A DNA stretch of 64,000 nucleotides from Tessaracoccus palaemonis (GTDB taxonomy: Bacteria; Actinomycetota; Actinomycetes; Propionibacteriales; Propionibacteriaceae), in the NCBI RefSeq assembly GCF_019316905.1, contig NZ_CP079216.1:992001-1056000 (forward strand). Direction: 5' to 3'. Under the pieces are notes generated by a model. It did not search any database and was not told the DNA's origin. It was given only the letters and a program-made list of their open reading frames with translations. Each line of letters opens with the position of its first letter. Within the stretch, counting starts at the first letter, position 1. The translations under genes were made by a program, and so were the position numbers. Below, piece by piece: positions 9,459-18,423 of the stretch.

Positions 9459-10793
9459 ATGAGTGAAGCCGCAGGAGCCGTGCAGGCGAACGAGGCCCTG
9501 TTCGTCGAGGCCGTGCCCACGCACGACCAGGCGCCCACCACACCGGAGCCGGCCGCGGGATATCTGCCGCCGGAGTACCCGCAGAACTACCGCCGGACCA
9601 TCGCGCTCGTGCTCATCGCGGCCGCGGGCATGTACATCATGATGCTGACGCTCAGCACGGCCCTGTCGCTGCGCATCGCGTCCGTGGCGCCGGAGGGGAA
9701 GGAGGCGGCGCTCAGCCTCGCCGTCTCGTTCGGCGCGCTGCTCCAGCTCGTCGGCGTCCCGCTGGGCGGCGCCCTGTCCGACCGCACCGTCGGACGCTTC
9801 GGGCGACGGCGGCCCTGGATCGTCGGCATGCTCGCCATCGCGCTGGTGGCCATGGCCGTCATCGGCACCACCACGGTCGTCCCGCTCATCGTCGGCGCCT
9901 ATGTGATCGGCATCACCTGCGCCCAGGTCGGCTTCAGCTCCTACTCCGTCATCACGGTGGAGGGCGTGCCGGACAACATGCGCGGCAAGGTCATGGGCAT
10001 GATGGGCATGTTCGGCGCGCTCGCCATGTCGGCCGGCTCCTACCTCGCAGCGGCCCTCGTCGGGATGCCGTTCTTCCTCATGACGGCCCCGGTTCTGCTC
10101 GCCATCGTCTGCAGCCTCCCGCTGCTGATCGGCTACCGCGACCCCGCAAAGAGCCGTGAGGACGTGCCCCCGCTGAAGCTCGCGTCGCTGTTCTCCGGGC
10201 TGATCGTCAACCCCCGCAAGCACCCCGACTTCGGCTGGGTCTGGCTGTCGCGCTTCCTCGCCGGCGTCGCGATGACGGGCCTGTTCACGTACTTCATCTA
10301 CTTCATGATGGACGGGCTCGGCCTCGAGATCGCCCAGGCCGGCGCCAACGCCGGGCTGCTGAGCCTGCTGTCGGCTCCCGTCAGCGTCGTCTTCTTCACC
10401 GCCTCCGGCTGGCTTTCCGACAAGCTCGGCCGGCGCAAGCCGTTCGTCGTCGCAGCGGCGCTCTTCATGGCCGCCGCACTGGTCATCGCCGGCACCGCCA
10501 CCACGTTCGCGCAGTTCATCGTCGCGTGGCTGCTGTTCGCCGTCGGCCAGGCCATGTACCTGACCGTCGACCTCGTGCTGTGCGCCGCCGTGCTGCCCGA
10601 CGCCAGGGACGCCGGCAAGGACATGGGCGTCTTCCAGCTCGCCCTGTCGATCCCGGCCATCATCGTCCCGCTCGTCGCCCCCGCGGTGCTGGCGATCGGC
10701 GGCGGCCACAACTACCTCCTGCTGTGGGGGCTCTGCGCGGCGCTGTGCGCGCTGGGCGCCCTCGCGGTGCTGAAGGTCAAGGGAGTGCGCTGA
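9459..10793 (+). CDS. MFS transporter, probable glycoside/sugar carrier
   Basis: A 444-residue integral membrane protein with about 12 hydrophobic segments in two halves. The loop 2-3 motif GGALSDRTVGRFGRRRPW and the repeated half-motif GWLSDKLGRRKPF identify the major facilitator superfamily. A hydrophilic N-terminal tail of about 45 residues precedes TM1. It is first in a tightly coupled operon with GH1 and GH78 glycosidases and a flavoprotein, so the likely cargo is a glucoside or rhamnoglucoside imported intact and hydrolysed inside. Its TGA overlaps an ATG of the next frame. Confidence 0.88.
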   Translation: MSEAAGAVQANEALFVEAVPTHDQAPTTPEPAAGYLPPEYPQNYRRTIALVLIAAAGMYIMMLTLSTALSLRIASVAPEGKEAALSLAVSFGALLQLVGVPLGGALSDRTVGRFGRRRPWIVGMLAIALVAMAVIGTTTVVPLIVGAYVIGITCAQVGFSSYSVITVEGVPDNMRGKVMGMMGMFGALAMSAGSYLAAALVGMPFFLMTAPVLLAIVCSLPLLIGYRDPAKSREDVPPLKLASLFSGLIVNPRKHPDFGWVWLSRFLAGVAMTGLFTYFIYFMMDGLGLEIAQAGANAGLLSLLSAPVSVVFFTASGWLSDKLGRRKPFVVAAALFMAAALVIAGTATTFAQFIVAWLLFAVGQAMYLTVDLVLCAAVLPDARDAGKDMGVFQLALSIPAIIVPLVAPAVLAIGGGHNYLLLWGLCAALCALGALAVLKVKGVR

Positions 10794-10825
10794 TGCTCCT
10801 GAATCACACGGACAAGGACCAGAAC

Positions 10826-12094
10826 ATGACGACATCGTTTCCCGAGGGCTTCTTCTGGGGCGTCGCGAGCGCGGCGCACCAGGTGGAGGGCAACAACACC
10901 AACTCCGACCTGTGGCTGCTCGAGCACGTGCCCGGCACGATCTTCGCCGAACCCTCCGGCGACGCGCTCGACCACTACCACCGCTACGCCGAGGACATCG
11001 CGCTGATCGCCTCGCTCGGCTTCGACACCTACCGCTTCTCGCTCGAGTGGGCCCGCATCGAGCCCGCCCCCGGCGAGTACTCCGTGGCGGAGCTCGACCA
11101 CTACCGGAGGATGCTCGAGCAGTGTCACGCGCACGGGCTGAGGCCCGTCGTGACCTTCCACCACTTCTCCAGCCCCCGCTGGCTGCTGGCCGCCGGTGGC
11201 TGGGAGGACCCGGAGACCCCGGCCCGGTTCGCCCGCTACTGCGCCGTCGCGATGGAGCACCTGGGGGATCTCATCGACATGGCCTGCACCCTCAACGAGC
11301 CGAACCTGCCCTATCTGCTGGCCGAGCTCGGCATCACCGGCGAGCCGCCCGAGGCGAGGGCGGAAATCCCGGTGTGGGCCAACGCGGCGGCGGAGCTCGG
11401 GATCGATCCCGCGCGGATCGCGCCGTTCCAGTTCAACGCCACCCCGACGGGATTCGCCATCAAGGTCGCCGCGCACCGGGCAGCCACCGAGGCCATCAAG
11501 TCCGTCCGGCCCGACCTGCCTGTCGGCTGGACGCTCGCCAACACCGACGTGCAGGCCGCGCCGGGCGGGGAGGCATACGCCGAGCGGGTGCGCGCGGCGG
11601 TCAACGTCCGCTTCCTGGAGATCTCCCGGGACGACGACTTCGTCGGCATCCAGAACTATGGCCGGCACGTCTTCGGCGCCGACGGTCTCCTGGGCGCCGA
11701 GCCCGGCATGCCGGTGAACTCGCAGGGCGAGGAGATCTACCCGGCGGGCCTGGCCGCGGCCGTCCGCGAGGCATGGGACGTGGCGGCGGTCCCTGTCGTC
11801 GTCACCGAGAACGGGCTGGCCACCGACGACGATGCGCAGCGGGTCGGATTTCTCGAGGGGGCACTCGAGGGGCTCGCCGAGGCCATCCGCGACGGCGTCG
11901 ACGTCCGCGGCTACATCGCCTGGACCGCGTTCGACAACTACGAATGGATCTTCGGCTACGCGCCGAAGTTCGGGCTCATCGCCGTCGACCGCACGACGCA
12001 GCGACGCACCCCCAAGCCGTCGGCCCACTGGCTGGGCGAGGTGGCCCGGAGCAACGGGGCCGGGATCGGCGCGCTGATCGGCGCGACGAGATGA
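10826..12094 (+). CDS. Glycoside hydrolase family 1 beta-glucosidase-like enzyme
   Basis: A 422-residue (beta/alpha)8 retaining glycosidase. TTSFPEGFFWGVASAAHQVEGNN is the GH1 N-terminal signature; Glu158 in TLNEPN is the acid/base and Glu328 in VVTENG the nucleophile, so both catalytic residues are intact. No signal peptide: a cytosolic enzyme. I chose ATG 10826 (AAGGA 7 nt upstream, start matches GH1 proteins); ATG 10793, overlapping the MFS stop and preceded by GGGAG, is an alternative adding 11 residues. Its stop overlaps the GH78 ATG by 4 nt. Probable role: removing beta-linked glucose from an imported glycoside. Confidence 0.92.
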   Translation: MTTSFPEGFFWGVASAAHQVEGNNTNSDLWLLEHVPGTIFAEPSGDALDHYHRYAEDIALIASLGFDTYRFSLEWARIEPAPGEYSVAELDHYRRMLEQCHAHGLRPVVTFHHFSSPRWLLAAGGWEDPETPARFARYCAVAMEHLGDLIDMACTLNEPNLPYLLAELGITGEPPEARAEIPVWANAAAELGIDPARIAPFQFNATPTGFAIKVAAHRAATEAIKSVRPDLPVGWTLANTDVQAAPGGEAYAERVRAAVNVRFLEISRDDDFVGIQNYGRHVFGADGLLGAEPGMPVNSQGEEIYPAGLAAAVREAWDVAAVPVVVTENGLATDDDAQRVGFLEGALEGLAEAIRDGVDVRGYIAWTAFDNYEWIFGYAPKFGLIAVDRTTQRRTPKPSAHWLGEVARSNGAGIGALIGATR

Positions 12095-14409
12095 CTCCGG
12101 ACGAGGGGGCGCGGTCGGCGCTGGCCGACGCGGCCTTCATCACCGCAGACGCCCAGCGGGGCGAGGTGCTCCGGTTCGCCACCGTCGTGACCCTCGACCG
12201 GCCGGCCGCCGAGGTCGTCTCCGCCGTGATCCACGCCACCGCGCACGGCGTCTACGAGCTGACGGTCGACGGGCGGCCCGTCACGCGGGACGTCCTGAAC
12301 CCGGGCTGGACGGCCTACGAGTGGCGGCTCCAGGTGCAGCGGTTCGACGTGACGGCGCTGCTCGCCGACGGCGACGCGCACGTCCTGGAGGCGAGGGTGG
12401 GCAACGGCTGGTATCGCGGCGACTACGGCTTCGAGGGGCTCTCCGCGAACTACGGCGAGGAGATCGGCCTGCTCGCGGCCCTCGAGATCACGTATGCCAA
12501 CGGGACGCGGCAGCGCCTGACCACTGGACCCGGCTGGGCGGCCGACACCTGTGAGATCACCGCGAACTCGTTCTACAACGGGCAGAGCGTCGACGCGCGC
12601 ATCGGCGGCGGCCGGGCGCTCCCAGTCCGCATCTCGGACCTGGACCGCTGCACGCTGGTTGCGCAGGCTGCCCCGGCCATCCGCCGGCACGAGGTGCTGT
12701 CCCCGAGGCGCATCTGGACGTCACCGTCGGGTCGGACGCTCGTCGACTTCGGCCAGAACCTGGTGGGCTGGATCCGGCTGCGGGTACGCGGCGAGGAGGG
12801 GGCCGTCGTCACGGTCTCGCACGCCGAGGTGCTCGAACGTGGCGAGCTCGGCACGCGGCCACTGCGCGGGGCCGCGGCCACCGACCGCTACACCCTGTCG
12901 GGCGGTGACGACGTCTTCGAGCCGACCTTCACCTTCCACGGCTTCCGCTACGCGCAGGTCGACGGCCTGCCCGTCGGGTTCGACCCGGGCGACCTCGAGG
13001 CCGTCGTGATCCACTCGGGCATGACGCCGACGATGTCCTTCGAGTGCTCCGATCCGCTGGTCAACCGGCTCGTCAGCAACGTCGTCTGGGGGCAGAAGGG
13101 CAACTTCCTCTCGGTGCCGACCGACTGCCCGCAGCGCGACGAGAGGCTGGGTTGGACCGGCGACATCGCGGTGTTCGCCGAGACGGCGGCCGCACAGTTC
13201 GACGTCGCGGACTTCCTGCATTCCTGGCTGCTCGACCTGGCAGCGGAGACGGTCCACCACGACCCGCCCGCCGTGCCCGTCGTCGTGCCGGACGTGCTGA
13301 AGTACGGCCACTACGCCGCCGACGCCATGTTCCGCGACGTCCACTCCCAGGCGGTCTGGGGGGACGCCGCGGTGTGGGTGCCGAAGGCGCTGTGGGAGGC
13401 CTACGGGGACTGGGGCAGGCTCGGCGACCACTATCCCGGCATGGTCGCCTACCTCGAGTCGATCGAGCCGCTGCTGTCGCCGTCGGGCCTGTGGGACACG
13501 GGCATGCAGCTCGCGGACTGGCTCGACCCGGACGCGCCGCCGGACCAGCCGTGGGCCGCCAAGGCGGACCCCGGCGTGGTCGCCACGGCGGCCTTCCACC
13601 GCTCGGCGGCGTTCGTCGCCGAGGCCGCGGACATCCTGGGCCGCGAGGCCGACGCGGCGCGGTGGACGGCGCTGGCCGGCCGGCTCCGCCGCGCCTTCAA
13701 CGATGCCTACGTCGGCGGCGGCCGCATCGCCTCCGACTGCGCCACCGTCTACGCCATCGCCATCTGCTTCGGCCTGCTGGACGACGCGGACTGCGTCTGG
13801 GCAGCCGACCGCCTCGCCGAGCTGGTGAGGGAGCGCGGGCACGTCGTCACCACGGGGTTCGCGGGGACGCCCTACGTGACGTGGGCGCTGTCCGAGCACG
13901 GCCACGTCGACGACGCCTACCGGCTGCTGCTGCAGACGGGCTGCCCCTCCTGGCTGTATCCGGTCAAGATGGGCGCGACCACGATCTGGGAGCGCTGGGA
14001 CTCGATGCTGCCCGACGGCTCCATCAACCCCGGCGACATGACGAGCTTCAACCACTACGCGCTGGGCGCCGTCGCCGGCTGGCTGTACGGCGCCGTCGCA
14101 GGGATCAGGCCCGCGCGGCCGGGCTTCGCCGAGGTCCTGATCCAGCCGCGCCCCGGCCCGGGCCTCGACCGGGTGCGGGCCACCCGCCGCACGCCCGCCG
14201 GCCCCGTCACCGTCGCGTGGTCGACGGCGGGGGAGACGTTCGACCTCGACGTCGCCCTGCCCGACGGGGTGCCCGCCACCCTGGCGCTGCCCGACGGGAG
14301 CCGCCGCCGGGTCATCGGGGGAAGCCACCGGCTGAGCTGCGCCCTCGAGGGGCCGTCGGGCCCCTACGATGCGGCGTCATGGACTTCCATGCAGACGCTG
14401 TCGTCGTAG
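12091..14409 (+). CDS. Alpha-L-rhamnosidase, GH78
   Basis: The 772-residue product has an N-terminal beta-sandwich region (NPGWTAYEWRLQV, GNGWYRGDYGF), a second sandwich region (VDFGQNLVGWIRLRV) and an (alpha/alpha)6 catalytic barrel. The family motif DCPQRDERLGWTGD (acid residues) and the later TTIWERWDSM (general-base Glu region) are present, followed by the C-terminal domain starting around GIRPARPGF. No signal peptide. It cleaves terminal alpha-L-rhamnose, typically from plant glycosides; with the coupled GH1 enzyme it would dismantle rhamnosyl-glucosides. Its 3' end overlaps the next gene by 31 nt. Confidence 0.93.
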   Translation: MTPDEGARSALADAAFITADAQRGEVLRFATVVTLDRPAAEVVSAVIHATAHGVYELTVDGRPVTRDVLNPGWTAYEWRLQVQRFDVTALLADGDAHVLEARVGNGWYRGDYGFEGLSANYGEEIGLLAALEITYANGTRQRLTTGPGWAADTCEITANSFYNGQSVDARIGGGRALPVRISDLDRCTLVAQAAPAIRRHEVLSPRRIWTSPSGRTLVDFGQNLVGWIRLRVRGEEGAVVTVSHAEVLERGELGTRPLRGAAATDRYTLSGGDDVFEPTFTFHGFRYAQVDGLPVGFDPGDLEAVVIHSGMTPTMSFECSDPLVNRLVSNVVWGQKGNFLSVPTDCPQRDERLGWTGDIAVFAETAAAQFDVADFLHSWLLDLAAETVHHDPPAVPVVVPDVLKYGHYAADAMFRDVHSQAVWGDAAVWVPKALWEAYGDWGRLGDHYPGMVAYLESIEPLLSPSGLWDTGMQLADWLDPDAPPDQPWAAKADPGVVATAAFHRSAAFVAEAADILGREADAARWTALAGRLRRAFNDAYVGGGRIASDCATVYAIAICFGLLDDADCVWAADRLAELVRERGHVVTTGFAGTPYVTWALSEHGHVDDAYRLLLQTGCPSWLYPVKMGATTIWERWDSMLPDGSINPGDMTSFNHYALGAVAGWLYGAVAGIRPARPGFAEVLIQPRPGPGLDRVRATRRTPAGPVTVAWSTAGETFDLDVALPDGVPATLALPDGSRRRVIGGSHRLSCALEGPSGPYDAASWTSMQTLSS
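14365..14370 (+). promoter_or_regulatory. Internal -10 box before the flavin dehydrogenase
   Basis: TACGAT lies 8 nt upstream of ATG 14379, inside the end of the GH78 gene; the spacing suggests a leaderless internal promoter. Confidence 0.35.
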
Positions 14410-16034
14410 GGGCCGGGCTCGCCGGCCTGGTCGCCACCTATGAGCTGACCAGGGCCGGCCGCCGGGTCCTGGTGATCGAGCAGGAGTCGCGCGCCAACCT
14501 CGGTGGCCAGGCCTTCTGGTCGCTGGGTGGGCTGTTCCTCGTCGACAGCCCCGAGCAGCGCAGGATGGGGATCCGGGACTCGCCCGAGCTGGCCTGGCAG
14601 GACTGGCAGGGCACCGCCCGCTTCGGCGACGGCGACGGGTGGGGCCGACGGTGGGCCGAGGCCTACGTCGACTGGGCCGCGGGCGGCAAGCGGGACTACC
14701 TCCACGGGCTCGGCTGGCGCGCGCTGCCCTTCGTCGGCTGGGCCGAGCGCGGCGACGGCTCCGCGACGGGCCACGGCAACTCGGTGCCCCGCTTCCACCT
14801 GACCTGGGGTACCGGGCCGCGCGTCGTCGAGATCTTCGCCGCCCCTGTGCTGGAGGCCGAGCGTGGGGGGCTCGTGAAGTTCGCCTTCCGGCACCGGGTC
14901 GACGCGCTGCTGACCGAGGGGACCGACGTCGTCGGGGTGCGGGGCTCGGTGCTGGCCGACGACCCGGCGCCCAGGGCCGTCGCCTCGTCGCGCGAGGTGG
15001 TCGGCGAGTTCGAGGCCAGGGGAGCCGCGGTGGTCGTCACCTCCGGCGGCATCGGCGGAGACCTCGACGCGATGCGCGAGGCCTGGCCCGTGGACCGGCT
15101 CGGCCCCGCGCCGCGTCACCTCATCTCCGGCGTACCCGCGCACGTCGACGGCCGCTTGATCGGCGTCGCGGAGCGGGCGGGCGCGAGCGTCGTCAACCGC
15201 GACCGGCTCTGGGCCTACACCGAGGGGATCCACGACTGGAACCCCGTCTGGCCGCACCACGGGATCCGGATCCTGCCCGGACCGTCGTCGATGTGGTTCG
15301 ACGCGACCGGCCGGCGGCTGGCGGGGCAGTCCGGGGTGCCCGGGGCCGACACGCTCGGCGCGATGCGGCAGATCCTGGCCACCGGATTCGACCACTCCTG
15401 GTTCGTCCTGACCCAGACGATCATCGAGAAGGAGTTCGCGCTGTCCGGCTCGGAGCAGAACCCCGACATCACCGGCCGGGACCTCGGCCTGCTGGTCCGC
15501 TCCCGGCTCGCCAAGGGCGCGCCCGGGCCCGTCGAGCGGTTCAAGGAGCGCGGCGAGGACTTCGTCGTGGCCGACACGCTGCCGCAACTGGTGGCCGGCA
15601 TGAACGCGATCTCGCGCGCGACGCCGCTCGACCCGGCGGCGCTCGAGGCGCAGATCGTCGCCCGCGACCGCGAGGTGGCTAACCCGTTCAGCAAGGACAT
15701 CGGCGTCATGATGATCCACAACGCGCGTCGCTCCCGCACGGACCGGCTCATCCGCGTGGCGCCGCCGCACCGGATCCTCGACCCGGCGCATGGCCCGCTC
15801 ATCGCGGTGCGGCTCAACATCCTGTCGCGCAAGGCCCTCGGCGGCATCCTCACCGACCTCGACTCGCGCGTCCTGCGCGCCGACGGTGCCGCCGTCGGCG
15901 GGCTGTTCGCGGCGGGGGAGGCGGCCGGCTTCGGCGGCGGCGGTGTGCACGGGCAGGGCGCGCTGGAGGGGACCTTCCTCGGCGGCTGCATCTTCTCGGG
16001 GCGCGCGGCGGGCTGGGCGGCCGCGGCTGGGTAG
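14379..16034 (+). CDS. FAD-dependent dehydrogenase (KstD/fumarate reductase flavoprotein superfamily)
   Basis: The 551-residue product starts with a dinucleotide-binding motif DAVVVGAGLAGLVATYEL and ERE-like VIEQE, then SRANLGGQAFWSLGG, and ends with the second FAD motif GGLFAAGEAAGFGGGGVHGQGALEGTFLGGCIFSGRAAG. These define flavoproteins of the 3-ketosteroid dehydrogenase/fumarate reductase flavoprotein group, often annotated as FAD-binding dehydrogenase. No signal peptide or TAT motif. It overlaps the rhamnosidase by 31 nt, so it may oxidise or reduce the aglycone released by the two glycosidases; substrate unknown. Confidence 0.85.
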   Translation: MDFHADAVVVGAGLAGLVATYELTRAGRRVLVIEQESRANLGGQAFWSLGGLFLVDSPEQRRMGIRDSPELAWQDWQGTARFGDGDGWGRRWAEAYVDWAAGGKRDYLHGLGWRALPFVGWAERGDGSATGHGNSVPRFHLTWGTGPRVVEIFAAPVLEAERGGLVKFAFRHRVDALLTEGTDVVGVRGSVLADDPAPRAVASSREVVGEFEARGAAVVVTSGGIGGDLDAMREAWPVDRLGPAPRHLISGVPAHVDGRLIGVAERAGASVVNRDRLWAYTEGIHDWNPVWPHHGIRILPGPSSMWFDATGRRLAGQSGVPGADTLGAMRQILATGFDHSWFVLTQTIIEKEFALSGSEQNPDITGRDLGLLVRSRLAKGAPGPVERFKERGEDFVVADTLPQLVAGMNAISRATPLDPAALEAQIVARDREVANPFSKDIGVMMIHNARRSRTDRLIRVAPPHRILDPAHGPLIAVRLNILSRKALGGILTDLDSRVLRADGAAVGGLFAAGEAAGFGGGGVHGQGALEGTFLGGCIFSGRAAGWAAAAG

Positions 16035-16037
16035 TGT
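16032..16037 (+). promoter_or_regulatory. -10 box of dinB
   Basis: TAGTGT, 9 nt before ATG 16047; no ribosome binding site, so probably leaderless. No SOS-box palindrome was seen nearby. Confidence 0.4.
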
Positions 16038-16046
16038 GGCCGTGCC

Positions 16047-17378
16047 ATGCCCCGCCGGATCCTGCACCTCGACCTCGACGCGTTCTTCGCCGCCGTCGAG
16101 CAGCGCGACAAGCCCTCGCTGCGCGGGAAGGCCGTCGTCGTCGGCGGAGCCGGACCCCGCGGCGTCGTCGCGACCGCTTCCTACGAGGCCCGGGCGTTCG
16201 GCGTGCGATCGGCGATGTCGGGCTCCGAAGCCAGGCGCCGCGCCCCGCGCGCGGCCTTCCTCGGCGGCCGGTTCGACGCCTACCGCGAGTCGTCGCGCAT
16301 CGTGATGGGACTCCTGCGCGAGGTCTCGCCGCTGGTCGAGCCGCTGAGCCTTGACGAGGCCTTCGTGGACCTCGAGCCGTCCGGGTGGCCGGACGACGAG
16401 CTGGTCGAGCGGGTCGAGTGGCTGCGGGCCGAGCTGACGGAGCGGACGGAGGGGCTGACCGCGTCCGTGGGGGTCGGCAGTGCCAAGTTCCTCGCCAAGC
16501 TGGCCAGCGAGGCCGGCAAGCCCGACGGGATCCGCATCCTCGACCCGGCCGAGGAACTCGACTTCCTGGCCCCGCTGCCGGTGCGCGCCATCCCCGGCGT
16601 CGGGCCCGCCACCGAGCAGCGCTTGATCGCGATCGGCTGCTACACCGTCGCGGACCTGCGGGAGGCGGACCCGGCGGAGCTCATCCGCGAGCTGGGCGCC
16701 TCCGCGGGGGCCGGGCTCTCGGAGCTGGCCTGGGGGCGCGACGCGCGGCGCGTCGAGCCCGTCCGCGACCCGAAGTCCATCTCGACGGAGGACACGTTCG
16801 CCGTCGACCTGACCGACCGGGCCCAGCTGGAGGCGATCCTCGTGCGCGACGCGGCCTCGGTCGTCGCCCGGCTCAACAAGGCCGGCTTCTTCGCCCGGAC
16901 CGTGACCCTGAAGGTCCGCTTCGCCGACTTCAGCACCCGCACGATCGCCCGGAGCCTCGGCGGGGCGACGGACCAGGTCGACGAGATCACGGCCGCGGGG
17001 CTGGCGTCCCTGGGGGAGGTCGACGTCCGGGCCGGGGTGCGTCTGCTGGGGCTGGGCGTCAGCGGCTTCGCGCTCGCGGCCCAGGAGCGGCTGTTCGGCG
17101 ACGAGGAGCCGCCCCCGAGCGCAGTGTCGGAGGCATCCGAGGTCGGCCTGAGCGGGGTGCGCGGCAGCGTGCGCTACTACCCGGGGGCCGACGTGGTGCA
17201 CGACGACATGGGCCGGGGCTGGGTGTGGGGCTCCGGGCTGGGCCGGGTCACGGTCCGCTTCGAGACGAGGCGCACCGGGCCGGGCCCTGTGCGGACCTTC
17301 CCGGAGTCAGATCCGGCGCTGCACCCCGCGGGGATCGACCCGCTTGCCCGAGCCGTCGCCGAGGACGAGGACGAGTAG
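16047..17378 (+). CDS. dinB: DNA polymerase IV (Y family)
   Basis: A 443-residue translesion DNA polymerase. LHLDLDAFFAAVEQRD carries the first metal-binding Asp, ATASYEARAFGVRSAM is the fingers region, PLSLDEAFVDL holds the catalytic acidic pair, and GVGSAKFLAKLASEAGKPDG plus an HhH motif (RAIPGVGPATEQRL) follow. The C-terminal tail beyond the little finger (about residues 350-443) has no classic clamp-binding motif that I can place. TAGTGT at 16032-16037 ends 9 nt before the ATG, giving it its own likely leaderless promoter. It converges with the LacI gene 4 nt away. Confidence 0.95.
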   Translation: MPRRILHLDLDAFFAAVEQRDKPSLRGKAVVVGGAGPRGVVATASYEARAFGVRSAMSGSEARRRAPRAAFLGGRFDAYRESSRIVMGLLREVSPLVEPLSLDEAFVDLEPSGWPDDELVERVEWLRAELTERTEGLTASVGVGSAKFLAKLASEAGKPDGIRILDPAEELDFLAPLPVRAIPGVGPATEQRLIAIGCYTVADLREADPAELIRELGASAGAGLSELAWGRDARRVEPVRDPKSISTEDTFAVDLTDRAQLEAILVRDAASVVARLNKAGFFARTVTLKVRFADFSTRTIARSLGGATDQVDEITAAGLASLGEVDVRAGVRLLGLGVSGFALAAQERLFGDEEPPPSAVSEASEVGLSGVRGSVRYYPGADVVHDDMGRGWVWGSGLGRVTVRFETRRTGPGPVRTFPESDPALHPAGIDPLARAVAEDEDE

Positions 17379-17382
17379 CCGT

Positions 17383-18405
17383 TCAGGCGGAGGCGCGCAC
17401 CACGAGCTTGGCGCGCAGCAGCGTCACCGGGTCGACGGGGCGGCCCTCGATCAGCGCGACCAGGGTGGTCGCCAGCTCCGAGCCCATCGCGATCATCGGC
17501 TGCCGCATGGTGGTCAGCGGTGGCTCGATGGTGCTGCTGAAGAACGAGTCGTCGTACCCGACCACCGCGACGTCGTCGGGCACGTGCAGCCCCGCCTCGC
17601 GCAGCGCCTGCAGCGCGCCCATGGCCATCTGGTCGTTGGCCGCGAACAGCCCGTCAACCGTCGGGTCGAGCTCGAGCAGCCGTCGGGCAGCGGCCAGGCC
17701 GGACTCCGTGGAGAAGTCGCCGACGACCTCGGGTCCGGGCGTCAGGCCCGCCATCAGGAGCGCCTCCTGCCAGCCGAGCCGGCGGTCGACGCCGGGCCGC
17801 ATGTCCTGCGGGCCCGAGATGGCGGCGATGTGGCGGCAGCCGCGCCCGATCAGGTGCGTCACGGCCCTGGACGCCCCGTCGACGTTGTCGACGTCGACCA
17901 CCACCGCGCCGGGGGAGTCGCCCAGTGGGCGGCCGCCGAACACGACGGGCAGCACCTGGCCGAGGTCCTTGTAGGAGTGGTCACCCGTGTGGTGAGAGAT
18001 GACGATGGCCCCGTCGACGTTGCCGCCGAGCAGGTAGCGCCGGGTCTTCGCGGCGTTGTTCTCGGAGCCGATCAGCATCGTCAGCGTGTAGTCCGTGTCG
18101 TTGAGCGTGGTTGCGACGCCCTGGACCACCGACGCGAAGAACGGGTCGGCGAAGATGCGTGCCGCGGTCTCGGGGACGACAAGCGCGATGGCCTGCGTCC
18201 GGTTGCTCGCCAGGGAGCGCGCGGCGCGGTTCGGGACGTAGCCCAACTCGTCGATGGCCCGGTTGACGCTCTCGACTGCTTCGGGCCGCACGGTGGGGTG
18301 GCCGTTGACCACGCGCGACACCGTCGCGCGTGATACCCCGGCGCGTGTCGCCACCTCCTCGAGAGTCGGGATGCCGCGCCTCACCGCCTCTGCCTTGTCA
18401 GCCAT
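17383..18405 (-). CDS. LacI-family sugar repressor (CebR-like)
   Basis: A 340-residue repressor. Residues 13-58 are the LacI HTH and hinge (PTLEEVATRAGVSRATVSRV, ELGYVPNRAARSL), followed by a periplasmic-binding-like effector domain (DGLFAANDQMAMGAL, VAVVGYDDS). It lies directly downstream of the ABC transporter genes on the same strand (18 nt gap) with a TATGCT box 6 nt before its ATG, so it can be expressed separately. GAGAGCGCTCTC palindromes at the binding-protein promoter resemble LacI/CebR operators, so it probably represses the transporter until a beta-glucoside-type sugar binds. Confidence 0.93.
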   Translation of the reverse strand: MADKAEAVRRGIPTLEEVATRAGVSRATVSRVVNGHPTVRPEAVESVNRAIDELGYVPNRAARSLASNRTQAIALVVPETAARIFADPFFASVVQGVATTLNDTDYTLTMLIGSENNAAKTRRYLLGGNVDGAIVISHHTGDHSYKDLGQVLPVVFGGRPLGDSPGAVVVDVDNVDGASRAVTHLIGRGCRHIAAISGPQDMRPGVDRRLGWQEALLMAGLTPGPEVVGDFSTESGLAAARRLLELDPTVDGLFAANDQMAMGALQALREAGLHVPDDVAVVGYDDSFFSSTIEPPLTTMRQPMIAMGSELATTLVALIEGRPVDPVTLLRAKLVVRASA

Positions 18406-18411
18406 GCGAGG

Positions 18412-18417
18412 AGCATA
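18412..18417 (-). promoter_or_regulatory. -10 box of the LacI gene
   Basis: TATGCT on the minus strand, 6 nt before ATG 18405; leaderless arrangement. Confidence 0.4.
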
Positions 18418-18423
18418 GTCATC

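Noticed and set aside
10912-14409. Apparent 1165-codon plus-strand protein fusing the GH1 region to the rhamnosidase
   Set aside because: The first part is an out-of-frame reading of the GH1 gene (Arg-rich). The rhamnosidase begins at ATG 12091, with a 4-nt overlap to the GH1 stop.
14364-17201. Long minus-strand open frame opposite the flavin dehydrogenase and dinB
   Set aside because: Shadow frame: low-complexity Arg/Gly/Val/Asp sequence without recognisable motifs, whereas the plus-strand genes carry clear signatures.
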